Assembly (NCBI GenBank): GCA_024638395.1
Contig: JAHEKK010000206.1
Coordinates: forward strand, 866 to 6,215
DNA length: 5,350 bases
Direction: 5' to 3'
Origin: Gemmatimonadota bacterium
GTDB taxonomy: Bacteria > Gemmatimonadota > Gemmatimonadetes > Longimicrobiales > Gaopeijiaceae
Below are positions 1 to 5,350 of this stretch, piece by piece (the stretch's first letter is position 1; each line of letters begins with the position of its first letter). The notes beneath the pieces are model-generated. The model saw nothing but the letters and a program-made list of their open reading frames with translations, was not told where the DNA came from and ran no database searches. The translations under genes were made by a program, and so were the position numbers.

Positions 1-1
1 C

Positions 2-622
2 AGCACCCTCGGATGGTTTTCGGATCCGTTGCTCTCGACCCTGATGCGCTACGACGAGGTGGAGCTCGTCGAGACCGTACTCCACGAGCTATCGCACAAC
101 CATCTCTTCGTTCCGGGTCGGGTCCAGTTCAACGAGAGCTTCGCCACCTGGGTCGGCCGAAACGCCAGCATCCAGTTCTTCTGTCGGCGACCCGGCGGAG
201 GAACCGACACGGTATGGTGCAACCGGGCGACGGACCGATGGACCGACGAGATGAGCTTTTCGGTGTTCATCGATGGGCTGGTGGAGGAGCTTCAAGCCGT
301 GTACGGCGATTCGGCCCGCTCCTACGACCACAAGCTGGCGGCCCGGGACAGTGTCTTCGAAGCGGCAAAGGAGCGCTTCAGGACGGACATACGGCCGGGG
401 TTCCGATCTTTGACCTTCGGGAGCTTCCTGACCACGCCGTTGAACAACGCCACGCTGTTGAGCCGGATGCGCTACTACCACCGGCTCCCGGACTTCCACG
501 CCCTGTTGGAGGAACACGGTGGCTCCCTCCAGGATGCGATCGAAACCCTGCGCCTGGGCGCCGAAGCCGGTGGAGATCCGTTCGATCTCCTGCCCTCCGA
601 CACCTTCCGCGGAGCGTTGTAA
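2..622 (+). CDS. Predicted zinc aminopeptidase (PF10023/COG4324 type), 5'-truncated by window edge
   Basis: This is the C-terminal 206 residues of a predicted metallopeptidase. The reading frame is open from base 2, so the true start lies before the window. Visible residue 1 is the Ser encoded at base 2. A zincin site HELSH lies at residues 28-32: two His zinc ligands flank the catalytic Glu. FNESFA at 43-48 follows, and its Glu is the likely third zinc ligand, as in gluzincins. Three features match the pattern I know for the predicted aminopeptidase family: the STLGWFSDPLLST stretch before the site, the VPG between the motifs, and LNNATLL with a following Tyr/Pro/Phe-rich segment near residues 145-165. 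Members are usually about 340-400 residues, often with an N-terminal lipoprotein or secretion signal, so roughly the first half is missing here and location cannot be judged. The peptidase substrate is unknown; the activity is a family prediction. The gene ends in TAA, 104 bases before the leuS ATG. Confidence 0.85.
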   Translation, partial: STLGWFSDPLLSTLMRYDEVELVETVLHELSHNHLFVPGRVQFNESFATWVGRNASIQFFCRRPGGGTDTVWCNRATDRWTDEMSFSVFIDGLVEELQAVYGDSARSYDHKLAARDSVFEAAKERFRTDIRPGFRSLTFGSFLTTPLNNATLLSRMRYYHRLPDFHALLEEHGGSLQDAIETLRLGAEAGGDPFDLLPSDTFRGAL

Positions 623-657
623 TGGGTAGGTAGGTCCAGTAGGTTTGTCGGTTCTTC

Positions 658-670
658 CCGTCCAAGACGG
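658..670 (+). other. Small perfect inverted repeat downstream of the aminopeptidase gene
   Basis: CCGTC (658-662) and GACGG (666-670) form a perfect 5-bp stem with a CAA loop. It lies 36 bases after the aminopeptidase stop and is followed by only two T residues, so it is at best a weak terminator. It may be chance in GC-rich DNA. Three TAGGT copies (627-631, 631-635, 640-644) lie just before it; no function is evident. Confidence 0.3.
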
Positions 671-692
671 TTCCCCAGGCACAGGTGCGGCC

Positions 693-710
693 TGCCGGGA
701 ACGCCCGGCA
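693..710 (+). promoter_or_regulatory. Strong perfect hairpin in the leuS leader
   Basis: TGCCGGG (693-699) and CCCGGCA (704-710) form a perfect 7-bp stem, six of the pairs G-C, around an AACG loop. It ends 16 bases before the ATG at 727. No T-run follows (the next bases are CCGACCCCCG), so it does not look like a standard intrinsic terminator. It could be a 5'-UTR structure that affects leuS translation or mRNA stability. If leuS instead started at the GTG at 685, the hairpin would lie within the coding region. There is no T-box leader: neither the conserved T-box bases nor room for specifier stem I is present. Confidence 0.4.
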
Positions 711-726
711 CCGACCCCCGAAAACC

Positions 727-3207
727 ATGTCAAACGACCCCGAACGGGGGTATCGCCCCGCTGCAGTCGAGCAGAAATGGCAAGAGGCCTGGGAGCGCGA
801 TGGGACCAACACGCTCACGGCTGACGAGCTCCGTAGCGCCGAATCGCCCTTCTACAACCTCATGATGTTTCCCTATCCCTCGGCCGAGGGACTGCACGTG
901 GGGAACATCTATGCGTTTACGGGCGCCGACATCCACGGCCGGTACAAACGGATGACGGGACATACGGTGTTTCAGCCCATGGGCTTCGACGCCTTCGGCA
1001 TCCACTCCGAGAACTTCGCTCTGAAGGTCGGCACACATCCGATGGAGCTCATCCCCCGGAATGTGGCCAACTTCACCCGTCAGCTCAGGCGGACCGGGGG
1101 CATGTTCGACTGGCAGCACACCGTCGACACCACGGATCCCGGCTACTACAAATGGACCCAGTGGCTCTTCCTCCAGCTCTTCAAGGCCGGGCTGGCCGAG
1201 CACAAGGAAGCCCCCGTCAATTGGTGCCCTTCATGCATGACGGTCCTGGCCAACGAGCAGGTCATCGCCGGAGCCTGCGAGCGCTGCGGGACACCGGTGG
1301 AGCAGCGAAGGATCAAACAGTGGTTCTTCAAGATCACGCGCTATGTGGAGCGGCTGCTGGAAAACCTGGACCATATCGATTGGTCCGAGACGACGCTCAA
1401 GGCCCAGCGCAACTGGATCGGACGCAGCGAAGGGGGTGAGCTCCGCTTCCCCGTCGCCCGGCGGAACGGGGACCGTTGGGAACCCACGGACCAGGTCGTG
1501 CCCGTGTTCACTACGCGGCCGGACACGGTATTCGGCGCCACCTACGTGGTCCTGGCCCCCGAACACCCCATGGTCGACGTCGTCACCACCCCCGAGGCCC
1601 AGGCGGCCGTTCGGGACTACCAGGCTCGAACCGCGGCTACGGACCTGGTGGCCCGCCAGAAGGCGGACAAGACCAAGACGGGTGTGTTCACGGGTGGGCG
1701 GTGCATCAATCCCGCGACGGGGGAGCCCGTGCCCGTCTGGATCGCAGACTACGTTCTGATGGAATACGGAACGGGGGCCATCATGGCCGTTCCGGGCCAC
1801 GACGAGCGGGACTTCGAGTTCGCCACGGAGCTGGGGCTCCCCATTGTCCGTGTCGTCGCAGGCGAGGGCCAACAGGCGGATACGCCGCTGGACGAGGCCT
1901 ATACCGACAACCGGAACGGGAGACTGGTGAACTCGGGCCGCTACGACGGACTGCCCGTGGACGAAGCCAAGTCGGCGATCGTGAATGACCTGGCCAAGGA
2001 GGGTCTGGGGGAACTGCGGGTCAACTACCGCCTGCACGACTGGTGCGTGTCCAGGCAGCGCTACTGGGGCCCCCCGATTCCCATCATCCACTGCCCCTCG
2101 TGCGGCGCGGTTCCGGTCCCCGAATACGACCTCCCGGTCGAACTACCCGCCGTCGACGACTTCCGTCCGGACGACTCGGGGGTGAGTCCCCTGGCCAGGG
2201 TCGAGGACTGGTTCCGCGTACCCTGCCCGGAGTGCGGAGGGGAAGCACGCCGCGAGACCGACGTATCCGACAACTTCCTGGACAACAGCTGGTACTTCCT
2301 CCGCTACCCGTCCACGGACTTCGAGGATCGCCCCTTCGACCCGGAGATCACCCGGCAGTGGCTCCCCGTGGACACGTACATCGGCGGGAACGAGCATGCC
2401 GTTCTTCACCTTCTGTACTCCAGGTTCACCACGATGGCCCTCCATGACCTGGGGCATCTGGATTTCGAGGAGCCCTACATCAAGTTCCGGGCCCACGGAT
2501 TGATCATCCGGGAGGGGTCCAAGATGTCCAAGAGCAAGGGCAATGTGATCGTCCCGGACCCCATCATCGAGGACTACGGCGCCGATACGTTCCGGCTCTA
2601 CCTCATGTTCCTGGGGCCCTTCTCCGAAGGCGGCGACTACCAGGACACGGGAATCACGGGGCCCCACGGGTTCGTTCACCGCCTCTGGGAATCCGTGGTA
2701 CCCAAGGACGGAGAGCTCCCGGACACTCCCCCGGATCCGGACGTGGAGCAGAAGCTCCACCAGACCATTCGCCAGTTGTCGGAGCAGATTCCGGCCCTCC
2801 AGTACAACACCGCAATCGCGGCCATGATGGAGTATCTCAACGTGGCGCGGGCAGGGGGCAGGCGCCCGAGTCGGGCAGAGGTCGAACCCCTGGTGTGCCT
2901 GGTGGCGCCTTTTGCGCCCCATGTGGCGGAGGAGCTCTGGCAACGCCTGGGCCACGAAGGGAGCATCTTCGACGGCGCGAATTGGCCGACATTCGACCCG
3001 GCCAAGGCGGCCGAGTCCACGGTGCAGGTCGCCGTCCAGGTGAACGGTAAGCTGCGGGGCACGGTCTCCGTTGCGCCGGGCACGGCCGAGGCCGATCTGG
3101 TCGCGTTGGCCAAAGCCGAAGCCAACGTGGCGAAACATCTGGAGGACGTGCAGGTTCGAAAGGTGATCCACGTTCCCGACCGACTCCTGAACTTCGTGGT
3201 CGGGTGA
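727..3207 (+). CDS. leuS: Leucyl-tRNA synthetase (leucine--tRNA ligase)
   Basis: This class I synthetase (EC 6.1.1.4) activates leucine with ATP and charges tRNA-Leu in the cytoplasm. It has 826 residues from the ATG, within the bacterial range. In order: the HIGH-type motif reads HVGN (57-60) in PYPSAEGLHVGN; a first zinc ribbon has Cys pairs 167/170 and 184/187; the CP1 editing domain spans roughly 230-425, with TTRPDT (262-267) and GHDERD (357-362), which clear mischarged tRNA; the core resumes with SRQRYWG (442-448); a second set of Cys pairs is 456/459 and 500/503; GGNEHA is at 553-558; KMSKS is at 599-603; the helical anticodon-binding domain spans about 673-765; the small C-terminal domain, with VNGKLRG, runs 766-826. 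Only about ten residues separate RAHG from KMSKS, so the leucine-specific insertion of E. coli LeuRS is absent. A GTG at 685 in the same frame would add 14 residues (in-frame stop at 640-642). ATG is preferred, although neither start has a clear Shine-Dalgarno. Confidence 0.98.
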   Translation: MSNDPERGYRPAAVEQKWQEAWERDGTNTLTADELRSAESPFYNLMMFPYPSAEGLHVGNIYAFTGADIHGRYKRMTGHTVFQPMGFDAFGIHSENFALKVGTHPMELIPRNVANFTRQLRRTGGMFDWQHTVDTTDPGYYKWTQWLFLQLFKAGLAEHKEAPVNWCPSCMTVLANEQVIAGACERCGTPVEQRRIKQWFFKITRYVERLLENLDHIDWSETTLKAQRNWIGRSEGGELRFPVARRNGDRWEPTDQVVPVFTTRPDTVFGATYVVLAPEHPMVDVVTTPEAQAAVRDYQARTAATDLVARQKADKTKTGVFTGGRCINPATGEPVPVWIADYVLMEYGTGAIMAVPGHDERDFEFATELGLPIVRVVAGEGQQADTPLDEAYTDNRNGRLVNSGRYDGLPVDEAKSAIVNDLAKEGLGELRVNYRLHDWCVSRQRYWGPPIPIIHCPSCGAVPVPEYDLPVELPAVDDFRPDDSGVSPLARVEDWFRVPCPECGGEARRETDVSDNFLDNSWYFLRYPSTDFEDRPFDPEITRQWLPVDTYIGGNEHAVLHLLYSRFTTMALHDLGHLDFEEPYIKFRAHGLIIREGSKMSKSKGNVIVPDPIIEDYGADTFRLYLMFLGPFSEGGDYQDTGITGPHGFVHRLWESVVPKDGELPDTPPDPDVEQKLHQTIRQLSEQIPALQYNTAIAAMMEYLNVARAGGRRPSRAEVEPLVCLVAPFAPHVAEELWQRLGHEGSIFDGANWPTFDPAKAAESTVQVAVQVNGKLRGTVSVAPGTAEADLVALAKAEANVAKHLEDVQVRKVIHVPDRLLNFVVG

Positions 3208-3225
3208 GCCCCTCAAATCCAACCC

Positions 3226-3236
3226 GGATCGGGTGA
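3226..3236 (+). promoter_or_regulatory. Probable ribosome-binding site for tkt
   Basis: The bases GGATCGGGTGA precede the ATG at 3239. GGTGA (3232-3236) matches the 3' part of the Shine-Dalgarno consensus GGAGGTGAT. Aligned that way, the GGAGG-equivalent bases sit five bases before the ATG, a usable spacing. This is a modest match. It favours the ATG at 3239 over the in-frame GTG at 3233, which overlaps the motif. Confidence 0.45.
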
Positions 3237-3238
3237 AA

Positions 3239-5269
3239 ATGTCAGAAGGTCTGGAACAGGCGTCCCAGATGCAGAAGCTGGCCATCGACACGATCAAAGT
3301 CCTGGCGATGGACGCCGTCCAGGCCGCGAACTCGGGGCATCCCGGCACGCCGATGGCTCTGGCACCCGCGGGTTATGCGCTTTGGAAGCGTCATCTTCGA
3401 CACAACCCGGCGAATCCGGCCTGGCCCGACAGGGACCGGTTCGTCTTGTCGGCGGGCCACGCCTCCATGCTGATCTACTCCCTCCTGTACCTCACGGGCT
3501 ACGACCTGAGCCTGGAGGACATCAAGAACTTCCGGCAATGGGGAAGTAAGACGCCCGGCCATCCTGAGTACGGCCACACCCCGGGAGTCGAAACCACGAC
3601 CGGACCGCTCGGCCAGGGCGTCGGGACGACGGTGGGCATGGCCCTGGCCGAGCGCTGGCTGGCGGCCCGATACAACCGGCCGGGCCACACGCTCGTCGAC
3701 CACCACACCTACGCCCTGTGCTCAGACGGCGACCTGATGGAGGGCCTCTCCCACGAGGCGGCGGAGCTGGCCGGACACCACAAGCTGGGCAAGCTGATCT
3801 GGATCTTCGACGACAATCGCATCACGATCGAGGGGTCCACGGACCTGGCTACGTCCACCGACCAGCGGCGCCGCTTCGAAGGCTACGGCTGGCACACGCT
3901 GGAGGTGGACGACGGATCGGACGTCGACGCCATCGACCGGGCGATCCGGGCGGCCAAGGCCGAAGCCGATCGGCCCACACTCATCGTCCTTCGTACGCGC
4001 ATTGCGGAGGGTAGCCCCAACATGGTGGGCTTGGCGTCCACCCACGGAGCTCCTCTCGGCAACGAGGAGATCCTCGCAACGAAGCGGAATCTCGAATACC
4101 CGTCGACAGAGCCATTTCACGTGGAGCCGGCGGCGCTGACCCACTGGCGAGAGGGGTCGGCCTCCTGGAGGCAGGACGAGGAGGACTGGACGGCCCGATT
4201 CGCCGCCTACCGGGAGGAGCATCCGGACCTGGCCAGGGAGTTCGAGTCGGCCGTCCAGGGCGAGCTTCCGGACGGGTGGGACCGTGACCTGCCGGACCTT
4301 TCGTCAGCCGTCAACGCCACCCGGGGCCATTCGGGCGCCGTCATCCAGGCGTTGGCAGAGGCGATACCCAACCTGGTCGGCGGATCCGCCGACCTCGGCG
4401 GGTCCAACAAGACCGACATCAAGGGCGGCGGGGACCTGCTCCCCGACACGCCGGGAGGGCGCATCGTCCACTTCGGCGTTCGGGAACACGCCATGGGCGC
4501 CATCTTGAACGGAATGGCCCTCCACGGCGGGATCAGGCCCTTCGGCGGTACGTTCCTCATCTTCTCCGACTACATGCGCCCGGCCATTCGCCTCGCGGCG
4601 CTCATGAAGCTCCCGGTGACGTATGTCTTCACCCATGACAGCATCGGTCTCGGGGAAGACGGCCCCACCCATCAGCCGATCGAACAACTGATGGCGCTGC
4701 GAGCCATTCCCGGCGTTCTCGACCTGAGGCCCGCCGACGGTCCTGAGACCGTGGAGGCCTGGCGGGCTGCGCTGAGCTACCGAACGGGCCCCAGCTTCCT
4801 GGCCCTCACGCGACAGAAGGTGCCGGCCCTGAGCCAAACTGGGGGCGGCGCCGCAGCCGGCCTCCACCGGGGCGCGTACGTTCTCTCAGAGGCGAAGTCC
4901 GGTCGGCCCGACTGCATCGTCGTGGCCTCGGGTTCGGAGGTCCAGTTGGCGCTCGCGGCGCAGTCGCGATTGTCGGCTTCGGGCCTCTCGATACGGGTCG
5001 TCAGCATGCCGAGTTGGCGGCTGTTCGCCGAGCAGCCCCCTCGGTACCGTGAGGAGGTCTTCCCGGGTACCGTTCCCCTCCGCATTTCCATCGAGGCCGG
5101 AAGCACGCTTGGCTGGTCCCGGTGGTTGGGTCCCCAGGGTTTGTCCATCGGAATCGACGAGTTCGGTGCTTCGGCGCCGGCCGAAACCCTGTACGACGAG
5201 TATGGTGTCACCGTGGACGCGATTTGCGTCGCGGTGACCCGGCACTACAGAACGGCGGCAGCCAGCTAG
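3239..5269 (+). CDS. tkt: Transketolase
   Basis: This thiamine-diphosphate enzyme (EC 2.2.1.1) moves two-carbon ketol units between sugar phosphates in the non-oxidative pentose phosphate pathway (also the Calvin cycle, where present), acting as a cytosolic dimer. It has 676 residues from the ATG, the normal full length. The N-terminal PP domain (about 10-335) carries SGHPG (H34), SAGHAS (H74), GHPE (H108), GPLGQG (122-127), the ThDP/Mg motif SDGD..EG (D163) ending in DDN (191-193), and STHGAPLG (H269). The Pyr domain (about 357-530) has GVREHAM with catalytic E416 and THDSIGLGEDGPTHQP (465-480), including D474 and H478. The C-terminal domain holds SGSEVQLA and IEAGSTLGW. All expected catalytic positions are present. 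SPNM replaces the common SPNK before H269, at a position I do not expect to be essential. The gene starts 31 bases after the leuS stop and probably shares its transcript. An in-frame GTG at 3233 would add two residues. Confidence 0.98.
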   Translation: MSEGLEQASQMQKLAIDTIKVLAMDAVQAANSGHPGTPMALAPAGYALWKRHLRHNPANPAWPDRDRFVLSAGHASMLIYSLLYLTGYDLSLEDIKNFRQWGSKTPGHPEYGHTPGVETTTGPLGQGVGTTVGMALAERWLAARYNRPGHTLVDHHTYALCSDGDLMEGLSHEAAELAGHHKLGKLIWIFDDNRITIEGSTDLATSTDQRRRFEGYGWHTLEVDDGSDVDAIDRAIRAAKAEADRPTLIVLRTRIAEGSPNMVGLASTHGAPLGNEEILATKRNLEYPSTEPFHVEPAALTHWREGSASWRQDEEDWTARFAAYREEHPDLAREFESAVQGELPDGWDRDLPDLSSAVNATRGHSGAVIQALAEAIPNLVGGSADLGGSNKTDIKGGGDLLPDTPGGRIVHFGVREHAMGAILNGMALHGGIRPFGGTFLIFSDYMRPAIRLAALMKLPVTYVFTHDSIGLGEDGPTHQPIEQLMALRAIPGVLDLRPADGPETVEAWRAALSYRTGPSFLALTRQKVPALSQTGGGAAAGLHRGAYVLSEAKSGRPDCIVVASGSEVQLALAAQSRLSASGLSIRVVSMPSWRLFAEQPPRYREEVFPGTVPLRISIEAGSTLGWSRWLGPQGLSIGIDEFGASAPAETLYDEYGVTVDAICVAVTRHYRTAAAS

Positions 5270-5284
5270 CCCCGTGACTGGCCA

Positions 5285-5310
5285 GGTTGGGGGGCGCCAC
5301 GGCCCCCACC
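5285..5310 (+). terminator. Candidate GC-rich hairpin terminator after tkt
   Basis: GGT plus GGGGG (5285-5293, with T5288 bulged) can pair with CCCCCACC (5303-5310), giving eight pairs around a nine-base loop. It begins 16 bases after the tkt stop, where a transcript end is expected. No T-run follows (the next bases are GAAGGCCCGC), so it may be a non-canonical terminator, a 3' stabilising structure or chance. The rest of 5270-5350 shows no gene start I can support. Confidence 0.35.
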
Positions 5311-5350
5311 GAAGGCCCGCGCCGGCGATTCCACCTCTGGCCCTCTATCC

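Noticed and set aside
618..623. TGTAAT as a possible -10 promoter element for leuS
   Set aside because: It overlaps the aminopeptidase stop codon and has no -35-like hexamer at a suitable distance; one AT-rich hexamer is weak evidence.
13..633. Alternative plus-strand frame of 206 codons overlapping the aminopeptidase
   Set aside because: Its translation is rich in Arg, Pro and Gly with no motif, while the other frame carries HELSH, NESFA and the family's other conserved blocks.
627..644. Three TAGGT copies as a possible direct-repeat binding site
   Set aside because: Five-base units with uneven spacing (two overlapping by one base, then a four-base gap) are too short to separate from chance.
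623..726. Possible T-box riboswitch controlling leuS
   Set aside because: The leader is only 104 bases, has no T-box consensus and no terminator/antiterminator pair with a T-run.
2143..3348. Long open frame of 401 codons on the minus strand, opposite leuS and the start of tkt
   Set aside because: It lies opposite clearly conserved coding sequence, its translation shows no recognisable domain, and long antisense frames are expected in GC-rich genes. The minus-strand frames at 1231-2091, 4304-4867 and 89-733 are rejected for the same reason.

Overview
The window comes from a GC-rich bacterium. It holds three genes on the plus strand, tightly packed, with no mobile element, RNA gene, CRISPR array or unusual gene cluster. 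The lineage is a guess. The leucyl-tRNA synthetase has the wording I associate with Gemmatimonadota and Chloroflexota proteins (HVGN in place of HIGH, GGNEHA, no leucine-specific insertion). The predicted metallo-aminopeptidase upstream also fits Gemmatimonadota. A phylogeny would be needed to place it.

Layout: (1) positions 2-622 hold the C-terminal part of a predicted zinc aminopeptidase (PF10023/COG4324 type), cut at its N-terminus by the window edge. (2) Positions 623-726 are a short intergenic leader with two small perfect inverted repeats, one of them strong and ending 16 bases before the likely leuS ATG. (3) Positions 727-3207 hold a complete leuS. (4) A 31-base gap follows, and then a complete transketolase gene (3239-5269). 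(5) The last 81 bases are non-coding and contain a GC-rich hairpin that may end the transcript but lacks a T-run.

leuS and tkt are close enough to share a transcript. LeuRS charges tRNA-Leu for translation. Transketolase moves two-carbon units in the non-oxidative pentose phosphate pathway, supplying pentose and erythrose phosphates. Their pairing looks like housekeeping co-expression, not a pathway. The aminopeptidase has no evident functional link to either gene.

I found no undescribed system. The points most worth a second look are the divergent active-site signature and compact architecture of LeuRS, and the hairpin plus missing Shine-Dalgarno just ahead of leuS.
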